Of a stretch of 64,000 nucleotides of DNA, positions 48,806-61,521 are shown one piece after another. The stretch's first letter is position 1. Every line of letters begins with the position of its first letter. The DNA lies in the NCBI RefSeq assembly GCF_025024155.1, contig NW_026251711.1:434001-498000 (forward strand), in the 5' to 3' direction. The DNA comes from Gamsiella multidivaricata. Its lineage: Eukaryota; Mortierellomycota; Mortierellomycetes; Mortierellales; Mortierellaceae. Made by a program: the position numbers and the translations under genes. Below the pieces are notes generated by a model. It was not told the DNA's origin and ran no database searches. It saw only the letters and a list, made by a program, of their open reading frames with translations.

Positions 48806-49320
48806 AATAACGATTACAGGGACATGCTTTCTTTCCGGATACAAATGAAGCCATGCTTTCGAAGTGCCCGAACAAAAATAGCGGCTAGACGTCTTTCCTA
48901 CACTGTTGACTCAAAGTGTCGCAAGTCAATTTGGTGAGGTCACGGCGCAAGGGAGGGTGTTCCAGGTCTGAGTATTGGGCAGCCCTGACATATCTTCAAA
49001 TGGCGGGTAAACGGAACGCTTGGTGATCACCCGCCTTTGAATGAGTTTTATCATCATAATAAAACAATAAAACAATAACAGACACCGCCCTTTTACGCGT
49101 ACCAAATCGATCGTACCCATCCTTTATCCTTGTAAACGCAGGGGGCCCTGGCTTATTATTCAGCCTCGTCTTTATGGCTAAAGCTGGATGAGTTCAGTCA
49201 AAAGATGATAAACCACTCTTGTTCTCTGTGTGGCCTCTGTATTATCCGTGAAATTATTCCGGTTTCTTATCTGACGCTAGCGCATGAGATACCGGCTTTC
49301 GAGAAACCGACTTTTGCATC

Positions 49321-49345
49321 TTTTTTTTTTTTAAAAAAAAAAAAA
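49321..49345. repeat. T12-A13 palindromic homopolymer pair
   Basis: Twelve T followed directly by thirteen A, able to pair as a perfect inverted repeat. Confidence 0.9.
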
Positions 49346-49616
49346 GGAAAGAAAGACCGCAGCAATACTGTGGAAGCCGAGTAAGTCTGCCGGCTCAAAA
49401 TAGTAAGTATCAAATAGAATTAAGAGTATGAAAGTCGTTCTTACAGAAGATGCAGTAACAGTGACCATGACCTGCCTACCTGTCATCTGTTGGAGAGTAT
49501 GTGCAGGATGCTTGTACCTGGCCGAGTAAAGACTAGCCTGTTGCTCATGAGTACTTTACCATGTTATGAATGGGTTCTGATGGATAATGAAGAAGAAGGT
49601 CGTCGACATCCTCTTG

Positions 49617-49644
<28 letters not shown>
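49617..49644. repeat. 28-nt poly-A run
   Basis: Uninterrupted A28 in gene-poor sequence. Confidence 0.9.
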
Positions 49645-49648
<4 letters not shown>

Positions 49649-50915
49649 CGATAGAGGAAGGACACTATTTCCATACACTTGTACTTCTCCCAAACAAGCA
49701 ATCACGGCCGATATCCCTTCTCTGTATCACGGGCATTCCGATACTTGAGGGTTTATGTAATCGACAAGCGGCGTTTTTTTTTTCGCTTTGTCGCAGAGGG
49801 CTGTTGATAGCCTAGCTTTTTAAAGTTGTTTTTCTCTAACCGGATTGAGAATTATGACCTGTTGTTCCACAAAAAGGGCGATGGCACATTCCAGTCGATC
49901 AGAAGCGCGAACAGACCGTAGTACGCAATTAGTGAATTTTTGGTAGCACCAGTAGCAATAATAATAATAATATTACCACATCACAGCAGCAGCAGTAGTA
50001 AACAAATACACCGTTGAAACACGTCCATGCGGCCCTCAGATCATTTTGAAAAAAAACAAAACACAGAATAATTTCTGTGGAATTTATTCACGATAATAAT
50101 GTGCGAGGAAATCCCCCTATCTACCAGGTCGATATCAGAATAACTAAGAGTTTGCAAGTGCTTTCCGTCTTTTTTGTTTTAACTCTTTCTCTCTCGATTT
50201 TTTCTTTCGATTTGCCACCCTCTTTCCGGATTTCGACGACCAGCCGACCAGCCGATAAAGATGTTTCCAATCCCCCCCCCCCTTTTGTCCCGCGTGCCCT
50301 TTCTTTTCTATGTCTCCCAAATCTTCCTTTTTTTTTTTCTTTACTCCGATTCCGTGAGGCAATAGAGTAAAACCTCTCCTCTCGTTAGAAAACACAACGA
50401 GGATTACGACCGTAGAATATAAAAGAACGGGTCGAAACAGTTGAAGATTTGAGTTACATTGTAGCAGCACAACAAAATAGAAGAAAAATAAAAAAGATAA
50501 TAGCCCCCCCCCCCCCCTACTTTCGACCTGAACTCGCGATGTTTGATACCTGTATTAAATAAGAGCAGGCGCGGATTATAAGCACGCGCGACAGGACGAG
50601 TAATCGGCGCTAGGAGAATAGGACGAAAGAGGAAGAGGAGGAAAAGGGCTGGAATTCGCCGAACGCGCCCTTAGGGTAAAGGCCCGAAAGATCGGGCATG
50701 GGGAGAGGGAGGGAAGGATAAATTTGAATCAGAAGATAAAAAATAAAATAAAATAAAAAGGGCTGTGGACATCGGACGGCGTGTTGCGTGTAGGACGGCA
50801 CGACCAGGGGTGTGACATGGTTCTCGATGTCCATAATAAATAGAAAGGTATAAAAAAATATTAAAAAAATAAGGCGTCCCTCCATGTGGTGCTGAGGGTC
50901 TAGTTGGTACGGCCT

Positions 50916-50978
50916 GGCGACGCGTTGAGAGGGGTGGGCGACGCGTTGAGAGGGGCGGGCGACGCGTTGAGAGGGACT
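50916..50978. repeat. 21-nt tandem repeat, three copies
   Basis: Unit GGCGACGCGTTGAGAGGGGY plus one base, three copies with only a few changes in the last. Confidence 0.9.
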
Positions 50979-51477
50979 GGCGACGGTGGGACGGTGGGCT
51001 GGTGGCTGGGGTTGTGTTGTCAGTAGTGCCAAGTCGTGGTTCCAGGCACACCATTTCGCTATGGCACAGATGATAAAATAATCTGGCTGGTTAGCTCCTT
51101 TTTTTTTTATTCACAGATCTGCAACCCATCAACCAAAACAGTGGCTATTTCGGTCATCTTACGTGCTGGTCCGCGATCAAGGTCTATTTGACAACAATCA
51201 ATGTCGAATGGGCAACGTGGAGCCAGTTCGCGGCATCGACACGCGTCCATGAGAAGGCGCCTATATGGCTTGCCTTTTCTGATTGTATTTCAGGTGGTCA
51301 GCCGATCCACCCAAGGGCGAGATGGAATGGCAGAAAGAGAGAGAGAAGACGGGGAGAAAAGATCCCAAGGAAGAAAGGAAGAGATAGTGCCAACGTTCTA
51401 TTTATTATCGATCTAAAAAAATAGGCGGGGCCCATAGGGATGGGTGAGATAGACTGAGAGTGCGTGGAGGCAGTTGA

Positions 51478-51545
51478 GTGGGGGTGTGAGTGTGGTGTGA
51501 GTGGGGGTGTGAGTGTGGTGTGAGTGGGGTGTGAGTGAGGTGTAA
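51478..51545. repeat. 23-nt G/T-rich tandem repeat
   Basis: Two identical 23-nt units built from GTGGGGGTGTGAGTGTGG and TGTGA, followed by a partial, diverged third. Confidence 0.85.
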
Positions 51546-52011
51546 ATTACCGACAAACAGGAAAGCAGAAAAGGAAGACGTACTCCCATTTCCCATCGTG
51601 CTGGGTCTCGCGTCACAGCGCGCATTTTCCGTTCGTCCGCACCCCTCAGGCACGACTATTGATTGGTGCGCCTCTTGCGATTGGCACTCAGCCACACTAG
51701 CCCGACACTGCCGCAAGCTAGTTGGTGTCAGAACGTCATTTTTTGAACCCGCAAGGGTCTTTGGGTTTTCTCCTTTTTGGTCCTCCTTTGTTCTTTCTGT
51801 TTTCAAACAAAACCAATAGAATCATTTCCATGCATCTGCCACAGCTGTTGTGGTCCATCACTTCCGCTGGGGTTTCTCCTTTTTAGTTGCTAGTTTGTTT
51901 GTTTTTTGCTTACCAGACGCTGAGGGTTTGATTATAAAAGAAACGAATTTGTCTAGTCTGTTTGACGACGAAGGAAAGGAATGTAGAAGGTGTCTTGGCG
52001 CCAAGCTCCCT

Positions 52012-55000
52012 TCATGCGCCTGGCTTGTATTGTACGTATGTCTTGCCATTCAGTGTCTGGTACACTGGGATCCAGACCTGCTGCTTTGGAGGCGGCCGTG
52101 GCCGCTGTAGCTGTTGTAGGTGTTGTTGTTGTTGTTGTTGTTGATGGTACATCGGCTGCGGCTGCGGCTGTCCTTGAGATTGGAGCATGGAGGGCATTGA
52201 AGGATGGTATGATGTTGGTGTAGATGGTGGTGGCGGTACCTGCTGCTGTTGCTGGTACTGCTGGCTCGCAACAACTGCTCCCGTCGCTGCTGCCGACACT
52301 GGTGATAACTGGTTAGGATACGAAGACATGCTGACTTGTGATGAAATACCAGGACGAACCGATGGTGACGGTGGTTGTGTATAGCTTGGAGTGGGAGATG
52401 CTGCAGATGAAAACGTTGGGGTGGAAGGAGGGGGAAGAGCAGTAAAACCCATTTGGCTGAATTGGTGAGATAAATCATGCTGTTGACTCGTCGCTGCAGC
52501 AGCTGCTGCTGCAACAGCATACGGATTCGAGTTATGGTTTGGCGATGCCGCGGAGGTTGACACTATATTCACTGTCGATGCAGAATTTACTGTCGAACTT
52601 GTTCCTGCTGTTGTAGCTGCTGGCCTAGTTGCTGGTACGGTTACTGTTGTGGTTACCGTTGCAGTCGACAGAGACGGTGGTGGGGGTTTATAAGAGAACT
52701 GGCTATCATCCGTTTCTTCGGGTTTGATCGCATGTGGTGCATGTGGTTGTGTGGGCACTGCTGAAAACGATAGAAAGGCATCACTACTGTGCTTTTGCTG
52801 CTGAATCTCCCCTGCCGACCCTCCATGGGCCGAAAGTCTCAGCTGCGGATTTTTTGAATGGCTCGAAGCCGCTAGTGTGGCAGGGGTAGAAGGCGTCGAA
52901 GGAATCTTGATGTCGTCCAGATTCACTTTGATGGAGTCATCAATATTGGGGACAGACACCTTGATCGTATCGTCCACCTGAAGCGGCGGTGGGCCATTAC
53001 CTAACACCTTCGGAGAATTAAACTTAGGTGTTGCAGCCTGATAGTGCTGATGCTGGTAGGCCATCACAGGTGTTCCAGGATGTGCTCCCGGAGAGGAAAA
53101 TGAACCGTCAGCAGCCGTGGTGTGTGCCGCAGCCAGCGTAGGCGGAGGCACTGACATAGCCACGCATGTTGGCCCAGAAGGTGGTGCTGCTGTAGAGTGG
53201 GATGGTACATAACCTGGAACGGGCGAAGGTGGCAAGGGATAAGTTGGAACTGTTGGTGAAGGCATAGACGGCAACTTTGGAGTCGGATATCCCTGTGATG
53301 ATGTGGCGACGGGATAAGTGTGAGACGCTGTTGGCGTAGGATATCCTTGACTGTATGGATGAGACGCTGCCGTAGCGGCGGACATGCCTGGTGTGCTGCC
53401 TGGAGTAGCTGGTAATGGCGCTGGTGGGGCTGGGAAGGAGGTCTGTTGGGTATGATGCGATGTCTGAGGAGACAAGGGTGATGTCTGTGCAAAAACCGTC
53501 GTGGGTGTTTGGGCCGAGAGAGGGTAGCTAGCGGAAGTTATGATGGAAGTCTGTAAAGGCATTGGATAGGGCTGTGCTGAGTATTGCTGCTGCGTGGAGA
53601 CGGGTAGTGGCGGATGTTGTTGCGCCGCTGGCTGCATATGATGATATTGCTGCTGCTGAGGCTGGGGCGGCTGCGATTGTGGTTGTGGTTGGGACGGGTA
53701 CGGAACCCCCTGAATCACTGGTTGCTGCTGTAAAATCTGATGCTGAGCCTGTGTTTGAACATACGGCTGTATCGGTACCTGCTGATACTGCAGTTGTGGT
53801 TGCGGCTGCTGCTGAGGGGTCGCACCAACCGGTCCTTGTCCTGGTGGGAATGGTCCTGGAATATAGATATCGACTGGTTCGTAGGACGTATTACATGATG
53901 GTTAATACAACTAATCAAACTCATGTTGCGATCGTACATGTATTCATCTGTCTAGAGACTTACAGTCTACCGCGATCTTCTTAGACGATCCGTTAATGTC
54001 GATCGTGAGCAGAACCTTCAGCCTGTGAGTACACTTGATGACTTCCGTATCGACTGTTGACATCACGTTGTATGCCGGCACGCTGATCGAAAGTGTCCGC
54101 TCCACAGGGCTTGTCTGTACGGGCCAACTACCGCTCCCCTGCGAAGACTCGACCAGCGTTCTCTTCTCGTGCTTCATGCCCTTGCCTGGCGAAATGAACC
54201 AAAAGTACTCCTTGATCTTCATGTCCATACTGAGTACACGCCACCGTGCTCCAGTGCCCGGGAGAGGGTTTATCCTGACCGTGATGGGGATTACGGCTCC
54301 ATGATGGAATGCTTTTCGAGGGATCTGGACCAAGTAATTCAACGCATTTTCAAAGTCGGCGGTCTGGTGGAGTGGATAGATACAGTGTGGATGTGCAGAT
54401 GGTAAGGACTGGTAGATCTCGACCAGTTGATCCGCGTAGAGATCCGTTTGAAAGGCGGAACGTTTGCAGTTGGCTGTGAACAAATACTCTGTTTTCCCTG
54501 TGCTCATGGATAACGAATTGGGCAGATTGACCGGTAGCGCCAGCTGGAAGTCGTAGGTATAAGTCTGGTTTGCGTGGAGCAGGTGGAGTTTTGCGTCCGA
54601 CTTTGCTAGGAATACCCAATTCTTTTCCAGGAGAGGTTTTTTGGCGGAGTAATGTACAGTCGAGCCCAGTCGATCTAATGCACCCCACAAAAAAATGGCC
54701 TCAGTCAATCATCCTTTGAAGACATGTATGTGGGCAAAAGGTGAACTTACGTTCGGACCAACTGCATGATATCTTTGCCGTAAAGGTCAGGGTAAGCGCC
54801 TTGAATGTGAGGTCGTCGCGATGATTGACAATAAGCTTTCCGTTGATGATAGGCCCCTGCGTTCCTGTCCAGGGGAACATGAGCCTCTTCGCCTTGGGGT
54901 CGCTGCTTTGGCCTATTGATATTGTCGTGACCGGCAAGGGCAGCTAGATGATATTAGAGGGGCAATACATTAAAAATGGTGGCAAAGGAGGTCGGTATCA

Positions 55001-55048
55001 CTTACCGATGAACCCGCCCTCGAGCTCGATCCTCATGGACTTTGTCAT
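52012..55048 (-). CDS. Arrestin-domain protein with Gln/Pro/Ser-rich tail
   Basis: Four exons give 925 residues: 55048-55006, 54912-54751, 54674-53964 and 53873-52012. Acceptors were chosen by phase: CAATAG at 54913 gives EGGFIG-QSSDPK, whereas the nearer CTAG at 54944 breaks the frame. An N-terminal arrestin fold is visible in MRIELEGGFIG, INGKLIVNHRDDLTFKALT and TFTAKISCSW. Its C-terminal half follows with FHHGAVIPITVRINPLPG and NVMSTVDTEVIKCTHRLKVL, as in alpha-arrestins. After about residue 305 comes a 620-residue tail rich in Gln, Pro, Ser and Thr, ending WIPVYQTLNGKTYVQYKPGA. Fungal alpha-arrestins recruit ubiquitin ligases to membrane transporters and receptors. I saw no clear PPxY motif, so that role is inference. 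Confidence 0.8.
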
Positions 55049-55655
55049 TCTGCTGTTGTCTTTTCGACAGTAGCGAGATGAACTTGAGAGAAGACGAAGA
55101 GGGGACGGAGGGAAGGTGGGAACGTGTTGATGTTGTAAGGAAGGGAGAAAAAGCAGATGTGTGAAAGGCCAGAGCTCCCGCACTTCTTATTTTTATGGGC
55201 CTCAATTGGGTTTGAGTGTGCGCGCGTTCAAGTCATTCATGGCGCATTTGCATTCAGGGGTACGCACACTAAAATGATGGACTCAGCAGCACTGCCACAG
55301 TACGTTCGACTTTCTACTCCTCTCGGCGTCAATAATGCGCCAAAATGAACTACCTGGCCTTGTAGTCATGTTTATGTCCTAGGCATTCAATATCCTTTGA
55401 CGACTATGCCATGATCAAACAAAACCATAGATTACATACACCTCAAATTCAGAAATAGAAACAAATCGCCAGACTTTATAAACGATTTTTTTTTTTTTTT
55501 TTTTTTTTTTAATAAATGAGATCCGTGTACAATGTAGGCAAGAGGAGAGAGGGACGTTTCAGTTGGCTTTTATGATAACTTCTGTATCAATTGAAGTTGG
55601 TGGAAGGATGGGTGCGCGTTGAAAAGATATTCGTAAATCCACACTTTTTTTTCCT
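55049..55655. other. Intergenic region with T25 run
   Basis: Holds the arrestin gene promoter and the ATP3 3' flank. A T25 run lies at 55486-55510 (A25 on the ATP3 coding strand), about 145 nt past the ATP3 stop. Confidence 0.6.
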
Positions 55656-57258
55656 TTACAGAGCAGAGGCACCAGTAATAATATCAACCAACTCGGAGGT
55701 AATGGCAGCCTGGCGAGTACGGTTGTAAGTCATGGTCAAACGGTCAACCATATCTCCAGCGTTCTTGGTGGCGTTCTCCATGGCATTGCGCTTAGCAGAC
55801 ATCTCCGAGGCGTGGCCCTCAACCAAAGCCCAGTAAATGTTGTTGGCGAACAAGAACTGGTTGTAGTTCTCCAAGACCTCTTCATCCAACTCGTAGGCAG
55901 TGAAACCCTCTGTTTAAAAACAAATATAAAAGTAATTGAGAGTCAGTGAGCTAGCAAATGGACCAATGCCTTTAAAATACACATAAGCCAGTATAAACAC
56001 TTACCAGAGGACTTCAAGGCATCGATGGAATAGGTACGGATAGGGGTCGCCTCGTAGGCAATGGCCGACTCGAACTTATTGTAGACAATGCTGGCATTGT
56101 CGAACTTGATGCCAGCGGACAGGATAGTATCAGCGGCAGCGCTGGCCTCAGCAAAGGTGGGGATCGCCTTGCCGATCTGGTTGAAGGACAACTGAATGTC
56201 GGCACGGTTGGAACGCGTCATCTGATTCTTAGCCTTGTCTCCCAAAACGACGACACCAGCGTTGCTGGCATCAGAGGCTGCAATCAACTTGCGGGTGGCC
56301 TTGGCGACCGAGGAGTGGATACCACCACAAAGACCACGATCAGAGGAAGAGACAACGTACAACTGGTTGTCGTTCTCCAGAGGAACGGTGTTGGCGTTCT
56401 GGTAGATGGCTGTATATCACACGCAATTTTCAATACGTTAGCGTCGCCATACAATTCGCCGTCCTGAATCCGATTGAGTATCAAAACAGAGTATAGAACG
56501 CACCGGAAGAGGTGCTACCGTAGACGCGGGCAGTCTCCATGGCACGCTGAGCCTTGTTGACCTTGGTCGAGGCAATCATCTTCATGGACTTGGTGATCTT
56601 GCCAATGTTCTTGATGGAGTTCAAACGGATCTGAACTGTTCCACAATAATGTGCAGTAAACAATATATTAGTTGTCTGCGGGTCTGCGGGTGAACAACAA
56701 CCGATCGTCAATCTGGACATATTTATAATTGTTACAACTTACTCTCACGAAGTGTTGCCATGTTGCGAGTCTGGACACCGGCGCTATGTCGGGTGTGTTG
56801 TGAAGAATCATCGCGATTAATTGTCGTGATATCGAGCAACAACAGCAACCATTGTCGCCAACAGTAATTCCAAGTAATTCCAGGTAAGGAAAGCAGAGGG
56901 GCGTTGGAGAGAAGAAATAAATAAAAAGCGTGTCGCTTCAGGGCAAACGACTTGTGGTTATATCGAATGGTTGATTCAATGATCCCGATCTCTACAAGTC
57001 CAAGGTGAATAATTGATGTAAAAATGCCAAGTCATGTCGGCTTGGATCGATCCGTTGGTAACAGAGTATGCGCTTATGCGTGCGCGTGTATTTATATTTG
57101 TTCTCCTCCAGGTGAATAAGGAGTGGATATTGCGACAAGGATGATGAAAATGACAATTTCAGTGGAAGTCAAGGTTGGCGAGAAAGAGTGAGTGGAGAGT
57201 ATGGTGATTGGTAGTACCTGAGCACCGAGGCAACGGGTTGAGCACGAGTAGCGAACAT
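55656..57258 (-). CDS. ATP3: Mitochondrial F1 ATP synthase gamma subunit
   Basis: Five exons give 290 residues: 57258-57218, 56783-56743, 56635-56504, 56409-56005 and 55909-55656, all in phase. The N-terminus [13 protein letters not shown] is a mitochondrial targeting sequence. The family blocks are [20 protein letters not shown] near residue 33, [16 protein letters not shown], and the C-terminal helix with [20 protein letters not shown]. Gamma is the rotating central shaft of F1 in the matrix and couples proton flow to ATP formation on alpha-beta. Intron 1 is about 430 nt, long for this window. The start codon is only about 200 nt from the end of PDK1 on the same strand. Confidence 0.95.
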
Positions 57259-57428
57259 GATGGCGGGAGGAGTGGATGGGGATTGAAGAGACAAAGAAGC
57301 GGGATTCAAGGAACCGATCTGATGGGCGTCTTTTCTGCCAGTAGGCGTTGGTCTGCCTGTGTCGAACCCGATACGACACGGATGAAAATAATAGATACGA
57401 CGTCACGTTTATTTTTGCAGCCACTGAC

Positions 57429-57434
57429 TTTATT
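57429..57434 (-). terminator. AATAAA polyadenylation signal of PDK1
   Basis: AATAAA on the minus strand, 28 nt past the PDK1 stop codon. A CACGTG E-box-like palindrome sits beside it (57441-57446), inside the short gap that must also carry the ATP3 promoter. Confidence 0.5.
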
Positions 57435-57461
57435 TCCTAACACGTGTGGAAATATATAACT

Positions 57462-60400
57462 CTATGCCCCCTGCAGAATCTGCTTCGAATGCCGACGACC
57501 CTTGTCGGCAGTAGCACCAGCAGCACCAGTAACACCACGCTCGCCAAACCACTCTTCCATACACCGCTCCAACACCTTAACCCACCGCTTCGCATCCCCT
57601 TCCTGGCCCAACTCTTCGAAATAATAGCTCTTTTTGGTGGTATGAATGAAGAAGCACTTCTTGCCCTTGACCTCTGACACCACAGAGGCCGTGAACAGGA
57701 TCTCTCCGCGCAGCTTGGCCTGTTTCTTGGTGGCCTTGATAATTGCTGGCGATACTGTTGCTGGTACAGATGAAGTCTTGCTATTCTTGCTGCCAGTGCT
57801 ACTGCTAATGTCGTAGATGCCGTTAGTCTGATCATTTGTTGACAGGGTCGCGTTAGCCCTAGACGTAGCTGTAGCGTTTCCAGCTACAGTAGGGGCTGCA
57901 CTTGTGGACGACAAGGTCGATGATGATTGAGCTGAGCCGGAGACTTGGAGCAGTCCGCTCACTGGCTCCGATACTGAAGCACTCGAGGCTTGCTTCTCAA
58001 CATCAATCTTGTTATGGCCATTGGTCTGCTGAGGATAGTGGGTCGGATGAGGATGCTGGTGCTGATGAGGCGGATGCTCAAGACTTGCCCTGGCTGACCG
58101 CGTTGGTGTACGGTGCGCAGACTGAGTCTGTAAAATACCCTCTTCCTCCTGCTCGGGTAAGATGCTATCGAGCCCGAGACCATGTCCTGGAATATGCTCG
58201 CTGCAAGTGTGTTGATGGCGCAACTTGCCGCTTCCGTTTCTGGTAAGCAAGAACCCGCTGCCGGCGGTTGCCGCTTCGGTCCCTCCTATGCTTTTCCGTG
58301 GCTGAGAAGTATGATGCAAAGGCTGATGGAGGGCGTTCAATTGCTGTTGTTGATGGTTTTGGGACTCTTGCGACAGCGATGGGTGCTGATATAGACGATG
58401 AAGCTGTGGATGTGGAATGGCATCTACCTGCAGCCCTTGAAGCTGCTGTTGGACAGAGTGCTGCTGATGCTGATGCTCAAGCTGCTCCCACTGTTCGACC
58501 CTTTGCTGCTGGTGCCAGCAGCTGAAGGCATCGTTCGTGTTGCTGTTGAATAACTGCGAAAAGTAGTGATTTGAGTCATCGAAATACAGCAGCCGCGGGA
58601 AATCGGTCAAAACCAGGATACATGATCTGGAGAACAGACCCTTTCGTTTCAGCACCGGTGTTTGGTAGATGATAAGCTCTGTCGGCAGCAGGAAACTTTG
58701 CCTGAATGAATGGAATAAGAAATCAAATAGTATAGGTCAGGATGCGCACTTCCATATGAAAAGGCAATAGGTATTCATCTTGGTTGATGTCATCAAACAG
58801 GATTTACCAGGGGGACAACTCTGCCTGGAGTTCCAGCTGTGCTCGCCTAGAATAGGCCGAGATCTCGCTGGCTGTTACCGCCAAAGAGACAGTCGAGTTC
58901 TCTCTAACGATATCTCCTTTTCTAGATCCGTTATTCCTTGTAGTGCCATCCAAGCTCTCGGCTGGCTCGTGTCCCGTGTTTCCATTGTTCTTGGATTTCT
59001 TACCTAGCAGCTTCCTACTGGAAGACTGCTTAGGACTTGGTGTGAACAGAGCCACAAACGCATTCCTACTACTGCTCTTGCTCTTCGTATGCCCGTTCGA
59101 AGTCAGAGATGGCTTGGCAGGCGAGCTGACTACTGCAGAAGAGGATGTTGATTTGGACATTGCTCCATTGGACACGGACTCTGTATGGGGATGTTCAGAG
59201 CGAGCGAGCGTTGTTGATGTAGCTGCCTTTCCATTGGGTGTGGTCAGCTCTGGCAGGCTCTGCGACGTAGTTGCAACTACTGGTGCTGCTCCTGTCGATG
59301 TAGCGATATTGTGCGTGGGAGCAGTTGTAGATATCGGCGTGGCACCTGGAGGCTTTATGGGTTTGAGGACATCAGCGCCTCCATGCAATCCCTCGTCCGA
59401 ATCACTCATGCTGTTTCTACCACTGTTATCAACACTGCTTCCGCTGTCGCCTAGCTCCCTGAATGGATCGACTACCATTAAGGTTTCTCCAGCACGGTTC
59501 ACACCCCAGAGACATGCATCATGATCGCTTCGGAGAGGCTCAGCGTTATGAGCTGGCGTTGGTGGCAGGTATGGCATAAGTTTAGGCGCAGGCTGCTTCC
59601 AGAGTTCGTTCCACTCCACACCGTCGAAAAAGGAGTGCTGCTTCAGTTTGTCGATCGAATTGTTGGAACCCAGGCGTTCATTAGGATCAAGGACCAGCAA
59701 ACGCGAAACGAGATCCATGGCAGTCTTTGGAAAACCTGCTGGGAACGAGTACTCGAGTTTGACAATTTTTTGAAACGTTTGATATTCGTTAGATCCCTTA
59801 AAAGGAGGTCTTCCTGCGAGGAGCTGGTATATAATGCAGCCCAATGCCCATAAATCGGAACTAGAAGCAAATAGTGTAAGAGAGATTCAGTAAGATTATG
59901 TCCTAGAGCAGGCCATCGGCTTATGGCATGAATATCCCTGGTACCTTTTGCATGCTGCTTTCTCCGTCAACAGTTCTGGCGACACGTATTCGGCTGTTCC
60001 TACGAATGAATTGGCCCTGTCCGATTCTGTCCCATCCTCTGATGGCTCCAGCATCTTTGCTGTTCCGAAATCTGTCAACTTGATGTACATGCGGTGGTCC
60101 AGAAGGATACTATTGCCATTGAAGCGCGATATAATGAGCAATTCAATCCCTGTCTTTACATTTGACACGGTCAGTATTGGGGTCCAGTCCTGATTAAAAT
60201 GCATTCTGGCTTACTTTTCTGGCTTCAGATCCCGGTGAATGACACCCTGACCGTGGACATACTCTATGGCAGTTAGAATCTGCGCCACGTAGAAACGCGT
60301 GCAGTTTTCGTCAAAGGAGCCGAGCTATTTGTGAAACCGAAAAAGCGAGCCATAGTGATGCGAATGTTAGTGTACTGAGCAGACCAGCGTGCACGCATAC

Positions 60401-61487
60401 TGAATTCATGAGCATTTCGAAGGAGCATCTGTACCTTCTTGATGAATGTCAATAGTTCTCCATTCTGGCACAACTCTAGGACGTAGTCTAACCAGGATTG
60501 ATAGAATAATGATGTTTAACAAACTGTAGTATAGAGCAGCATGGGCAAGGATACATAAAAACGGAAAGAATGCATAGAGCGGAAGCGTTCCTGGACTGTG
60601 TAGGTTAGATAGCGCGATTTCGTAAAATACGAACAGGGAAACTGTGCATGCCCCTCAGTATCCGTTGAGAAAATACAATGTTGCCTGCTCTTAGTGCAGC
60701 CCATTTCCACGATTTCCATTTGTCAAATTCTCCTATCTCTCTCCCCTCGTGTTCTATCGATTGCAGCGCGCGATCTTGCGCTTTCAATGGATCCCATGCT
60801 GGCCTAATATTTTCTTGAAGACATGCCGAAAAAATGTATAAAATGGGATGCTCAGGGCTCATCATCCTCCTCCTCTTGCTCCTCCTCCTACTCCTGCATG
60901 CTCTATATTGCTTCTCTCTTCTCCATGGATTGAATGAGACGGGTTGATTTTGAGCAAGAATGCCTTATTTCGGGTTGCTTACATAGACTAGAGCTGTCCT
61001 GGAAGGTCGAATACAGCTTGACGACTCCTGGATGATCAAGCTTGTAAAGCGTGTTCTTTTCAATGTTGACATATTTGACCTTCTTTTCGCGTATGATGTG
61101 TCGCTTGTCGAGGACTTTGATCGCGTAGTCGCGTTTGTTCGACAAATCCACTGCCGCCACGACCTAATTGTTGCGTTTAATTGGAAGAAAATGTCAAACT
61201 TTTAGAGTAGAAAAAGGGGATGTTCAACGATCTGTCGCTTCCAGGGCACAGACCCCAACGAATCCGGTCGGTCAATTAATTAATAACATTGCTTGTTCCC
61301 TGAAAACACCATTCGTTTGGTTGTTTGCTCTGCCATCCCTACTGCCCTTTCAGAGCCCCCCCTCCGCCAATATCAAAATGTCGCAAGTTTCTCAAGACAT
61401 GCAACGATCAGTGCATTTGAGTGAGGTGAATGACCAAAGAGAGCCGTTGGGCGTAAACCGGGTACAAAAGCTTTGAGAAAAGAGAAG

Positions 61488-61521
<34 letters not shown>

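Larger units (their letters stand above)
46995..52011. other. Gene-poor region with repeats and homopolymers
   Basis: About 5 kb without an intact gene. It holds the ARG1 promoter (purine-rich on the plus strand near 47040-47180), 11-, 21- and 23-nt tandem repeats, long A, T and C runs (49321-49345, 49617-49644, 50266-50281, 50503-50517) and a patch of coding remnants at 48311-48805. Confidence 0.6.

Noticed and set aside
54912..55005. Apparent phase mismatch at the first intron of the arrestin gene
   Set aside because: Using the acceptor at 54913 instead of 54944 puts both exons in phase and gives a sensible arrestin start.
57300..57400. Possible tRNA B-box-like string near 57360
   Set aside because: No matching A box or cloverleaf pairing could be found around it.
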